DNA of 64,000 bases, taken from Piscicola geometra (Eukaryota > Annelida > Clitellata > Hirudinida > Piscicolidae). The stretch spans positions 6,566,241 through 6,630,240 of the forward strand of contig OX030959.1 of assembly GCA_943735955.1 (NCBI GenBank), written 5' to 3'. Of the stretch, positions 11,960-25,627 are shown one piece after another. Below the pieces are notes generated by a model, which saw only the letters and a program-made list of their open reading frames with translations, had not been told where the DNA came from and did not search any database. Position 1 is the first letter of the stretch, and every line of letters starts with the position of its first letter. The position numbers and the translations under genes are program-made.

Positions 11960-14900
11960 GACGTTTCAAAGAAGTAACATAATGAGCTTTATCAATGCTC
12001 TTAAGTAGAAGTCCTTTCACTTATCTCCCAGTTAAAGCGACACTGTTTTTTTCATATTTTCATATTCTCAATAGAATTCTCGTGAATGCATGCGTTTTAT
12101 GTGATGTGGTTTAGTTTAGTATGTGTTTTTTAACCGCCTATGCACGTGTCTTTGTATTCAAATGTATGGGAAGTTTTTTTGATTGATGCAAAACAACGTC
12201 GAGAGCGATGGCGGTGCATAGGCATTGTACAGGATTACCTGGGAATACAAAGGGGCAGCTGAGGCGCATTGTTTGGATGCATTAAGCCCTTTCATCAAAA
12301 CTAATTTATATTGAAAATCAATGAATAAAACAAACCTGAAAAAAAGGCTGGCGCGAGTGTGGGTGGGTGTGTGTAGGCTCAATAGTCAAGTTTTTCAATG
12401 AATATAGATTTGTTAATTTTGTTGATTTTGAATAAAGAAATACAATAAAGAGTGCATTTGAAATCGTTACAAAAAGTTTTTGGTTTAAATGTTTATTGTC
12501 TTTTTGAACAGAAACTTGGTTTAAAAAGAAAAAATCTTTTGATAAGATCAGATTATTGGAGAAAAAATATATTTATGAAAAAAGTGAATTTAAAAAAACT
12601 ATAAAAATGGTTATAAAAATCTACTCTTACAACATTCTTTCTAAAACATCTTTAATAACACATTTTCCCATTAATTTCCTACATAGTTTATTGCTATTTC
12701 TATTTTTATTGACGTCGTTTTGAACATCTGGGTAGTGTGCCCTCGACTGAATTACGATGCTTGTGCGCACCGTAATCCTTTGTGGCGATTCTTGATGAGA
12801 GTGCGTTGCAGGTAGACTTAGTTTGGGAGAACACAAAAAAGTAAATTTAATTTAATACAGTCACGATTATTCCAAGCTTTTAGCCCTCAAACGACGTTCA
12901 AATTGGTTATGCGGAAAGGTTGCTGTTTGCTTCAAGAAGCGTGCATTTGAAAGATTGCCAAAGATGTGACAAGCTGGAAGGATGGGCGGTTTGAGAGGAA
13001 GGATTCACTTTAATTATTATCTTATTCTACGGAAGACGACAATCAAATATAGAGAATCGATACTAAAACAATCAACATCAACAACAACACATTGAAAGCA
13101 AGCAGCAGAAAGGCAGAAGCAGCAATGACGTGGGAGTTATTTAAAAACGCCATTGATAAAAAGTCAGCTGCTCTGTCGTCACGATGACGTAGATCGCAGC
13201 TTGCATGCCTAATCACAAGCACTTTGCATGCATAATGACTTGCATATGAAATGAGTCTAAATATAAATGCCTTGACGCTCTTCCGGTATTTTCCAATCTC
13301 CAAATAGGCCCCATTCCTATAAATAGATCGATGTTTTCTTTTCTTCTTAGATAAACTCATTTTTGCTTTATTTTTATATGCGCGACGACCGCTATGCGTG
13401 TATGCTCAGAAGTTTGTGTGGTTCTCCTTGTAAGTGTGTCCTGGTGCAAGCGTATGTGTGTGTGTTTGTGGGCAGTTCAGCGTGGGTGGTCGTGTTTGAC
13501 TTGGGAATGTTTGAAACGTTTTTCGCCTTTTTGAGCGTAAATCTTGCGTCTCTTTCACGTCAGTTTTGCGTGGGTTAGAGCCCATATGGTGAAAAAATAG
13601 AAAGTAATTTTTTTTTTTTAAATATTATATTTATTTTTTTTATAACTAAAAACATTTAACATTTAAAAATGAGTTTGAAACATATTTAGTTGGAGGCCAT
13701 AATGAGGCAAGAATACAATACATTCAATGTTTTAAGAGCTTCAAAAATTGTAATAAAGAATCATAAACTTAATCGTTTAGGACATTTAGTATGCATAAAC
13801 ATAAGGTAGGCATATCTTGATATAATTTTCAAAGTTTTAATTTTTTACCACCCAGCTTTTAAAAAACTTTAAGAATCTAAAAATGTATAATTTGAAAGTG
13901 AGTTAAAGAACGCTTTATATTATAATTAATTAGACATTATTATTAAACGAGCAGTATTATAAGCATAAAAATCCTATAAAATATAATTAAATGTAAAAGG
14001 TTTAGCCTTTTAAATTGAAAAAGTGTGTTTGGTTAGACGAAGAAGTCAGAGAGTGAAAATCATACGAAAGATTGGGCTTTAATCTGACAAACAGTAAATT
14101 AATTAAAAAGAATTAAAATTGAATTCATACGGAATTCAACTAATACATTTTTAAACCCTTGAGTGAATACTTGTTTTTTAAACACTCAATTCACGACTGC
14201 CGCAGTTTATTCAAGATGCCATAAAGAAAGATATTAACAATAACTTTTGTAGCTGAAAAATTGGCCTTGAACCATCAGAGTCTTTCAATGTAACAACAGA
14301 TTAGTGTTTAACAAAATATAAAATAAACCCTCTTATGATCTGTCTCCTCTTATTATCTATCTCCTCATCCATCTTCCCCCCTTTTGGCTTAATTAAAATG
14401 TTTAGCGATCATCTTCTACCCTTTCCATCAATTAAGGGATTACTACGAAAAGGTCGATGTTGACTGGCACCAATGCTTCAGTCTTCACCTTCCACTCAAC
14501 CATCATCCCACTCTCAACGCCTACCTGGCCTTCGCTAACTGTACACCACGCTAATCTCCCACAGCATCGCATATAAGCCCTCTCGCGCGCACACTTAGTT
14601 TTTATACTCCCAAAACAAGATTCTATCAATGCCATTTAAGACCGTTTTTTGATTACTTTAAACTAGCTCCTTGAAGCCACTATGGAGATTCGAAAACTGT
14701 TTTAAAAATTTCTTCCAGAAATACATTAATATCGACTTTTGAATTCTTTTTTCTATTTCCTTGTTCATAGATGTCATTTCAAACAATACGTTCTGGGTTT
14801 ATTCTAGTAACTAAGCGATTCCTTAAGTAGTTGCTCAAATAGACTCCATCCAGTATTTACCTGAATTAAATAGATAAGTATTAAGTTTTATTAGCATTAA

Positions 14901-15388
14901 ATTACAATTTAATAAATTGCATTAAATTTGATTTTCTATATTTCATAATTTTTTTTCATTAAATCCTAAATGCATATCCTAGCTCCATCTCACTTGTGTT
15001 ATATTTACCTTCCACCGTTTGTCATGCACAAACTCTACAATGTAAAGTCTCTACATGCGTGTGTGTGTCCACTGGGCACACGATGTCTATGCACTGTAAA
15101 CAGCTCTGTTCCAACAAGCCTCTAATTGATTTGGATCAACATCTCCTATAAATAGAATCCCGTCGTATTTTCTGTAGCTAAGTATTTAATTATTTTAAAT
15201 TACGAAACTGTATTGAATTCTTTGAGCTATGGAGACTTTACTGTTCTCACAAGTTTGCATCTTTGTATTGCCAAGATTCCCACTTTCCTTCCCATCGTAC
15301 GCACAAACACCACGCGTTTTCAGCATCCGAATGACGTCACACGCAATAGCAAGATTCTCTCAGCTGTATTCACATCCCTAATGGTTTC
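11960..15388. other. Intergenic, no supported gene
   Basis: The stretch is AT-rich. Short open frames at 12627-12836 (minus) and 13043-13360 (minus) do not resemble known proteins and lack convincing exon context. No RNA gene or element ends were seen. Confidence 0.35.
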
Positions 15389-15415
15389 GTGTGTGTGTGT
15401 GTGTGTGTGTGTGTG
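15389..15415 (+). repeat. (GT)n microsatellite
   Basis: About 13 uninterrupted GT units lie a few hundred bases upstream of the proposed Tob promoter. Confidence 0.9.
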
Positions 15416-15779
15416 AAGGTGGCTTAAACCCTGGCATTTGACGCTGCAGCAGCAACTGCATCTCCGTGTTTACTTACAGAATACAATGACACTTTGTATC
15501 ACACAGATTACATCTTTGTATTTTTACTTGTGTGGGGGTGTGTGTATGTGTTGTTGTACGGGCTTGTGTACACATTGTGTACTACACAAGTAAATGCATT
15601 CTAGTAACGCGCACCTTAGTAAATGGGTTGACTTTATATGTAGCGTTCACTGATGTCATCCGTTTGTATGGAGATATGTAGAGGTAGATTAGATAAGCAA
15701 GTGAGTGAATCTATGCATAGTTGCATCTACATATGAGCCTCCCCATACGCAACGAGCATATATGGATGCGCGCGACGGC

Positions 15780-15928
15780 GAGATGCTTAAAAGCCTAGGT
15801 TAAACTAGTTCGACAGACGCTCGCAAGTTGTGACAGAGCTCTTATAGTGACCGTTCTTCACGAAAAAGATTTGAGATTTTTGGTGGCCGAAGCCTGAGTT
15901 CACAGTTATTTGATCCGCTTTTCACATT
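15780..15928 (+). promoter_or_regulatory. Probable Tob promoter and noncoding first exon
   Basis: A locally GC-richer block holds a TATA-like TTAAAAG (about 15786). It ends at a strong donor, CACATTG|GTGAGTATTT, with no useful reading frame. A matching 3' acceptor, ATATTTTTTCAG|ACTTTTATAG, lies at 18053, about 35 bases before the Tob ATG. Together they suggest a 5' UTR exon of roughly 110-150 bases joined over a ~2.1-kb intron. The start site itself is inferred. Confidence 0.5.
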
Positions 15929-18087
15929 GGTGAGTATTTAGGCTACGTTTTAGCTATTCGTTTATGATTTGGTGTTTAGTGGGAGCTATGAGATAGTTTG
16001 ATTTTGTGGGTGAGTATGAATGCTTAAGACTTTCAAGTTGCAAAGTGTTTATTTAGTTTTGAAAGTGGTTATCTGCCAGGATGGCTAGATAAGTCGACAT
16101 AGAAACAATTGTGATTGCATTGAAGAGGCTCTAGAAGCAGCAGATGACATGTATTTTAAAGTGACCTGTTAAGTATCTTCGAATAAAGAAATTCACGCGA
16201 TACAGTCAACTTTATGTTTATGAAATTATACTTGAATGCCTAAAGCATGCAGTTATGATTATGGCAAGCATCAATAATATATTTTTATTGCATAAATCAA
16301 TCTTAATTAATTCATGAAACCCTGGACATATTGAATAGATCATAGCTCCAAACACCATTCATGGCACTTGTTCCTATTTGTGCTGCAAACAAATTCATAT
16401 TTTAAAATATATAATTAAGTTTCTAAAAGTTAAAAATTGTTTTTTTATAAAAACATGAAAATTAAAATTTTTTTTTTGCTCAACTGAACTTGTTGAATAA
16501 TATGCAATTGAAATAGAACTATTCTATGTATTACAAATTTTGAATTCAATTTAACAGAAGTTATAGATTACATAATAAAGCGAATAAAAATACCTTAACT
16601 TAGAAAGATTACGTACTTTTTATTTTAATTAGACATGAATAGGTGGATTTAAGAATGATATATATTCATAATATAAATCATAACTTTTACGCCACAAAAT
16701 GGGCATCGTGACATACAAATGATGGAGTCGAAAATCTCAAATATAACCTATAAATGTAGAGAAAATATACGCCACACAAAACTTTTATTATATCTACTGA
16801 TACTTCTTGCGATGGCAAAGAGACGAAAAGAACCCGGAGCAAAAAGCAACCTTCGTGCAGGCCCGTGACTCTAGGAGCTTCCACACTTTGATATCGCATC
16901 GATACACGCTAGGCACGCGTCAGGCGTACCAGTCTCAGAGAGGCAAACGTCACAAGGGTCCCGAGCTGGGATCGCATTGAACGAACGAGAATAAGAAAAG
17001 TGGGCTTAAATTCACCCTAATGTGGAGAAAAGCAATAATTATAAACCATTGATAACACTAAAGTGATTAAACTAACAATAGCCTGGGCTCTATAAAGGCT
17101 TACTCTTCTTGAGTGACACAACGCTTAATGGTATTTGTGGAGTCACCAAAAAGGACAACAAGCCTGGATCCTTCTTAAGGTGGATACGCGAATAGTTTTG
17201 ATATAATTAACTCGAATATTAAGTTCTGCTAATGGAAACACTGTTGATACAGATGATGATGATGATGGTGATAGTTGTTGTACGTCAGTGTCATAGACCA
17301 AATTGAGTACATAAGTTGTTGAACTTGGATCTTTGTGCAAGGCGTGTGCATCCTTGACTTTTGTGGTGTGTTCGTGATTAGAATGAAATACAGATTTTAA
17401 AATAGAAAATTTAAAAAATACATTCGTAAATTTTTCGCTAATTTTTGGTTTCATTCGTATAATTGACTTAAGACAAAGCGACATATGCTGACACGATTAC
17501 GCCCATCTTTTAAAAACATAAGAATACTCGTCCTAATTAAAAGCGAATGATAAAATGTAAGCTGTTTTTAACAATATTTTTATTTAAATATAATTTATTA
17601 AATTATTAATTATACTATAGATGAGAAATTAATAATGAAAAAATAGATTTCAAGTCTTTATTAGAGCTGCGGTAAGGCTTAAAATGGCCTTTTTGTTACA
17701 TGTGCCATATGGTTCTCATTTCACAAGTGCCTCTGTACGCCTCCAAACCAAACATTTAGAGGTACCTAAGCGTCCAATTATTTAACGGGGGTAAACTACT
17801 CTACTATTATTAATGAGTAGATTCAAAGTTAATTTTTTCAAATTTAACAGCGATTCAAGACAACAATATTTCACAGCGACTTAATAGACAGCCTCATGGG
17901 ATGAAAGCATCATTTAGCAATTACTCAGACGTCATTTAAAGTCTTTTTAAATGATTTATGAGTAACGAAATAGTTATTATTTTTTTCTTTGTAATGAAGT
18001 TTTTTTTAAATCACTCTAAATGCCTTTAATCTATTTATTCGAATATTTTTTCAGACTTTTATAGCTTGTGGAACAAAAGACTGCAAG

Positions 18088-19702
18088 ATGCATGTGGAAT
18101 TATCTGTAGCGTTAAACTTTTTGATGTCACATCTCTACAACAAGCTGCCCCGCAGAAGAGTGGATGTGTTTGCGGAAGAAATGGGAAAAAGTAATTTTTC
18201 ATTACAAATAAATTCAAAAAATTAGTTCAGGTTTAAATCATTTAATTCAAACCAGAAACATGTAATTATATAACTTGAGGTATTTTTAACGTTCAATTAT
18301 ACAAGCTTGTAATTAACATTGAAACTCCTGCAAGGTCTCAAGAGCAAGTTCTCCGACCACTGGTACCCGGAAGAACCCTTCAAAGGCTCAGGCTTCAGGA
18401 GCATCAGAATCATCGAAGGAAAGATAGATCCGATTCTCAAAATGTCTTCTCAGCTGAGCGGCCTGAGTCTGGAGGAGATTCTGGAGCAGTTGCCGAAAGG
18501 GCTCACCATTTGGATAGACCCTGGGGAGGTGTCTTACAGGGTGGGAGAAACTGGACAGGTCACAGTTCTCTACTACAACCGCAGAGCTCCCGACCAAGTG
18601 GAACTCAACCCGATGTCTTACTCTGACCCCATCAGCTATGTTGCCACTCCCAATGAGGTCACAAGCAACGCTGACCAGCTGAGTCAGTTGTTGAGCAGCT
18701 TTGGAGAGAGGAATGACGCTCTGAGCAGTCTGAACAACTTAATGGCTGTCAACCAATTCGAGCAGGAGCTTGCCTCGAGCCTCGAGAGACTCAAGTTCGA
18801 TAACAGCCCTGCCCTTCCGTATGCATCTCTCAACAGCTTTATGGCGGTTGGTGTTTGAAATATTCTTTTGATGAAAAACGTTCAAAGAGTCTATTTTTGA
18901 ACTTGATTTTGTTTTGAAATTTAATGAATCATTTTTAAAATCGCAGCCATCTCAACCGAATGCCAACTACCTGCTGGGCTTGAGCCGTCCTGGAGCAAAT
19001 CAGAACTGCTTCACGGCAGCGGCATTTGCACAGACGAAGTTTGGATCAACCAAAATGAAGACGCACTCGACACCCAACACTAGACCCAACAAGCTCTTTA
19101 ACTCAGCAGACCTTCAAAACAGACTGTCATTGGCAGCGCAGCTGAATGCAGTAAATGCCAGATCTCCAGGCTCTTTTGCGCCCTTCCCTGGCATGCAGTA
19201 CGACCATTGGAGTGGAAACCAAGCTTCAGCGCCTTCTTCCACGCTCACCAGTCCCGTCAGCCCTCCTTTCCCTTCTCAGCTACTCCAGCACTTGATGCCC
19301 ACGCAAGCCAATCCCCAGCTGCCAAACAACTCGCTGAACATGTCTCAACACCAGCAACTCTTCGATTGCTTCTCGAACAACTACCTTCCAAACAAGGCCA
19401 AGAAACATTCGTTCATGCCAACCCCCCAAATTAAGACCAAGGATGCAAGCCCTCTATCTCTTTCTCCCTCTCTTCCCAGAGGCTCCTTTGACCCCTTCAA
19501 GCAGCAACCCAGCCACCATTTCAACTGCCCTTCTCCCAAACAACCCAGCGAAGGATCTGATTCCAGCCTTGATCCATTCTCGTCTTCGTTCTCATCGACA
19601 TTCTCCACAGACAACTCCCTGCCCACGAACGTGGACTCTCTCGAATGGAACAACCCTCTCACTCCGTATCCCAACATTCAACAACTCCTTCTCGCCAACT
19701 AG
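18088..19702 (+). CDS. Tob: Tob (BTG/Tob family antiproliferative, deadenylation adaptor)
   Basis: Three coding exons are predicted: 18088-18190, 18335-18846 and 18947-19702. Phases close and give 456 residues. The N-terminal BTG domain (about 1-120) carries box A ([15 protein letters not shown], then [14 protein letters not shown]) and box B ([20 protein letters not shown]). This is the surface that binds the CAF1/CNOT7 deadenylase in known members. The third exon has the Tob hallmark [12 protein letters not shown]. It also has a PAM2-like stretch at about 271-288 ([18 protein letters not shown]), the type of motif that binds the MLLE domain of poly(A)-binding protein. The rest is Ser/Pro/Gln-rich and disordered. 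The length and the long tail mark it as Tob rather than a short BTG protein. The exon 2 donor is the weak GCG|GTTGGT. Confidence 0.95.
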
Positions 19703-22184
19703 TTCAGTTCTCATGAGCCTGAGTTTGATTGGATTTGTATGACAAACAATCGTGCATTTATACTCTAATTAAGTGAGCTATGGGCTGGTGTATTCTAAAG
19801 CCAGGGTTGAAAGCCTACTAATTTAGCTTATTGGTTAATTTGTATCGTTGCTTTTTAAGATTTCTATTTATTAAAATATATTTTCGTCCCAAAAATACAG
19901 ATTATACGCGAGGTACCTGGTTTGAAATTTGTAAATTTATAAGCTTTATACACTATAATTTATTTTAAACTTGCAAACGTTAAGGTTTCTATACTTAGAG
20001 ATTTTCAAATATGGCTGAATTAATGTTGAGTTTATTTCTTAAAAACACTCTATAAGGGTGTGTTTCTACTTTTACCCTACATGCATTTACCCACTAAACC
20101 GTACCATACAGTTACGCAAACGTTCTGTAGGCTTTAGTTGACTTTATTTCTAGAATCTTGAACTTGAAATTCGTTTTTAACAAATTAAATTAATTTTATA
20201 TTTAGATTTTTGCTTTGTTATCGGGTTTTCTTCTATTTTAAAATCACCATCAATTTAACTCTAATTTTATAAACTCTTGTTATCTTTTTACTTAATTAAT
20301 TTATATAGTTCGTTCTACAGTGGCAAAACTTTCGAATCAACTACAAACTCATAAACATTCGACCGAAAATGCACTAAGTTTCATTTTGTCGTTTTACATA
20401 CATACATAAATATATATGTGTGATTGGAAACATATTTTGAAGAACTTGAATACAGTTATTGCCATATTGTGTTTTTTAAATTTAATAATTTGAAAGCTGC
20501 AGTTTCAGTATCGATCCAGAAAACATTCTTGCAAAGATCTCTCCGGGCCACTGTTCCTAATCGATAAATATGTATTCTGCCTGTTATGTTTGGAAAGAAA
20601 TTCGTATAATATTTACTAGTTTATAAACATAAAAACCTTGATTCAAGTGGCGTATGCCTGAAAAGCCTTAGTCAAAAGAGTTCATTCAAAATTATAATTA
20701 GTTCTGAAGTATGAATTGAAGATGGATGATAACATAGCATGATGAGGTGGTTATTTATGTCTCAAACTCGCATTAAACGTCGCAAGAAAGTTTATCTACT
20801 TCATCATCCCGAGGGGTCCAAAGGCAATCGTTCGTTTTGTGGAAATGTTCGGAGCGTTTCACACTTCAACTGGAGTTTTCGTAACGCAACTAAGGTAGAA
20901 CAAAATATTTTTAAACGTTGAATCACAAATAATTTTATTATAACTTTTTTCAATTTTTCAAGTTGACTTGAAGTGAATCAGAAAAGTTCAAACTTTTTAT
21001 TGAGACCATTTAAGCCTCATATAAAATATTATTCAGTGATCAAGGCAAGTGTAAAAGTGTTATCGGCTGATAAAAGAGTAACCTATAATTTAAAAAAGCT
21101 TTTACGAATTATATGAACTCTTCTAAGGTTTATCTGACTTTTTTCAACACGAATGATGTAGTGGTGTTTTAAAAAAGTATTGAGACAATTAATAATCTTT
21201 ATTCGAACATAAACCAGAATGTATGTCTGCAGCCCAAGGTCGTTAAGTCATCCTCGTTGCCTAGACGTCTGCATGCTTCCGAGGCTCAATTATGCTTAAC
21301 ATTAGGCACGCCTTTGAAACTTTCATTAGACTTTTGAATGGTGTGAAGCTCAAATTTCGAAGCATTCGCTAGTGGTGAAAAGTAAAGCGTAATAAAATAA
21401 TTCAGTACAAAAGAATCTTACAGCATCTGTCTATTATATATTCTATTAAAGCTTCTGTACTCGCATAAAAGTCTGAATCGGGCTTTTTGTGTGACAATAA
21501 CTTATTTCCCCCTGAACTCATCGTGCGAAAAACCATTTAATTTTTGTTAGTAGCATTAGTGCAAAGAGATACTAGGTCACTATAATATATAAGTGAATTA
21601 TTAAGGTGTTATAAGAAACTCTAACCTTTACCATCACTCTAGACCGTAAATAATACTAAAAAATTATATTATATAACGCTTTCAAAACGGTTTTCTTCAA
21701 GTTTTTAAAAATTTTAATTACATTTTTCGTAGATAAACTTTCAAGCTGGCATCATAACTTGAAAATTGTAATTTGAATGGTGTGTGGTCTGCGATAGGAG
21801 TGACTAAATTATTAAGGAAGAGTGGATTAGTGGCATCATCTTTTCAGTAATAAAATACACAATCAAAGACTTTTTCTTTTTTTAAATGTTTGAATTTTCA
21901 TTTGATAAAAAATAAAAGCAGGCATATGCGTTCTAAAATAGGCGGTTTAAACAACTTAGCTACTAAGCAATAATAAAGATCGATTTTATTTTTAAAGACA
22001 AAAAATTTAAGTTTTAAAATTTCTTTATAAAACTTTAATTTGACTCTCACCCTTCCAACCTTATTCTTGTTAGGCTATGTAGCTGAACGAATGAGCCAGA
22101 TGAGGCCTTGTAATTGTAGAGGCATAAAGGAACTGCGCGTGAGTGCACACTTCATGCCGCTGTCAAACGCCATCTGCACACGTT
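19703..22184. other. Tob 3' flank and intergenic DNA
   Basis: The first part should be Tob 3' UTR, but no clear AATAAA with downstream GU-rich sequence was located. The remainder is AT-rich without a supportable gene. Confidence 0.4.
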
Positions 22185-22272
22185 TACATCCCGTTTATAC
22201 CCTCTTTACATGACATTTACATCTCTTTACACTCCATTTACATCCTCTTTACATCAAATTTACACTTCATTT
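22185..22272 (+). repeat. Degenerate TTTACA-rich tandem repeat
   Basis: About six imperfect units of the type TTTACATCCCNT/CTCTTTACA run in tandem. They sit in an otherwise unannotated region. Confidence 0.6.
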
Positions 22273-23930
22273 ATGGCCTTGTCCTGGAATAGTTCACCCC
22301 GACGCCGTTCTTTCACTTCTTGAGCGCTTTGAGCTCAGGTTCTGGAATGTCTTGGTCAGAAGACTTAAATCGCAATGAAGCAATCGCATCCACTCATTTC
22401 GTTGGTATTCTCACATTTAATCCATCTAATCAATCTCACTGTATACGACAGCCCTAAAACAAACTAAAACTAAAGTTTCAGATGTCAGAAAACTTTTTTG
22501 TGTGAGATTGCATTGAATCAATCACTTGAAAACTTTTGGAAGACAAATAATGGCGTTGTTTCGTGGAAGTTCAAGCTTCTGCAACAAGGAGTAACTACAA
22601 AATCAAGGATGCCGAAACATCGAATAAAAACCGGATGAAAAACTTTCGAAAGTTTAAAAATCACAAGAATGAAGGTTTGATTGGCATGATGAATTACCGC
22701 CTGCGTGGACGGGCTTTGAGTGGGTTTCCAATTACTCCGCAAACATCCCATCTCTCACTTACACACCTGAGCACCTTCTTACGTGTTTGGTATTTCTTGA
22801 AAAGTTTTCTTCAAAATACATTTACATTAAAGTAAGATTTTTTTTGGACGTAAAGCATCAGTATCATTTGAATTTTAACAAGTTTGGGATGTTACTTCCG
22901 AGTTTAGCAAGAAATTAATGAATGCACGGAGCTACAAGTTCGTGGGCGTTTTTTTCCAGGTATAAGGATTATCTCCTGTTTAGGAAATCTTTGAAATAGT
23001 TAATCTTAATTTTTTGCTTTTGTTGCGTATTTTAAAAAACGTAGCTTTTATGATCACCAGAGAAACCGGAAAAGATTTTAAGGTAAACAATTTTAAATTT
23101 AAAAAATGTTCAATTAAAAGTTTTTTTCACAGCGAAGTAACGAACTGAAGTTATCAAGGAGATTAAGAATAACATATATTTCTTTAAAAATAATGAATGG
23201 AAAAAAGAATTTTTTTAAAACTGTCCGTCGTGGCTTGGAATGAGGTTGTTTGTGAGAGAGGTAGTTCAACCGCATGCAATACAAAGCTTTCACTTAGGTC
23301 ATTTTTCATACACTGTTAAATAATTCAAACTTTCAAAAAAAGAAACTTTCAAAAAACCTGAAAAAAAATTCTGATAATTATAATTAGTAACTAATAGACT
23401 CAAATGGAAAAAAAAAACATTTTTCTCTGTGGTTTGAAGGAGAACAAAAACTGGTGGAGTTTAAAAGACACAATTAAATTCTAAGTGACCGGGAATTTAC
23501 TACATAGAGAATAAAAATATCCAAATTAATTTATACTTTGAAATGTTAAAAATTATTTTCTTTGAAGTTCAACCAAAAAAAATCCGAACACTGCACAAGT
23601 TGTAACTTTCTCCGCATTACCTTGTTCATCAAACTTAAAATCAAAATATAACTATTTTAAAAACTACAAAATAAAACTAAAATGTTTCAACTTTCTCAAA
23701 CATCTTTCAAGTTTCCCATCACCTCCTGCCTGTCAGCTTCAAGGGACGAAAGGAAAGCCGTCTAACCCACCTCTATCCAATCACTACACAATGTCTCAAT
23801 CTATCAAACTGTAAACGCTGCCAAACAACGCTAATGACTCGGGTTCAGAAGGGTTAATTGCACTTTTTTGGTTTTCCGCCTTTCTCGCTGATTTGTCTTT
23901 GAAGTATTCGTTTGTTCGTGTGTTTGTAAC
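22273..23930. other. Intergenic, no supported gene
   Basis: AT-rich sequence. A very short candidate minus-strand terminal exon at 22313-22363 is discussed as a finding only. The 90-codon frame at 22563-22835 resembles no known protein. Confidence 0.35.

Positions 23931-25627
<1,697 letters not shown>

Noticed and set aside
11403..12020. Met/Ile-rich and Ile/Ser-rich frames over the GAT array
   Set aside because: Composition follows directly from the repeat; only the Asp/Thr frame has a non-repeat tail worth noting, and it is reported as a low-confidence finding.
13043..13360. 105-codon minus-strand frame with a hydrophobic C-terminus
   Set aside because: Could suggest a membrane protein, but the hydrophobic part comes from a TTG/TTGTTG-type simple sequence and there is no homology.
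22185..22272. CRISPR-like spaced repeat
   Set aside because: Units are short, adjacent and degenerate without spacers, and the genome is animal nuclear DNA.
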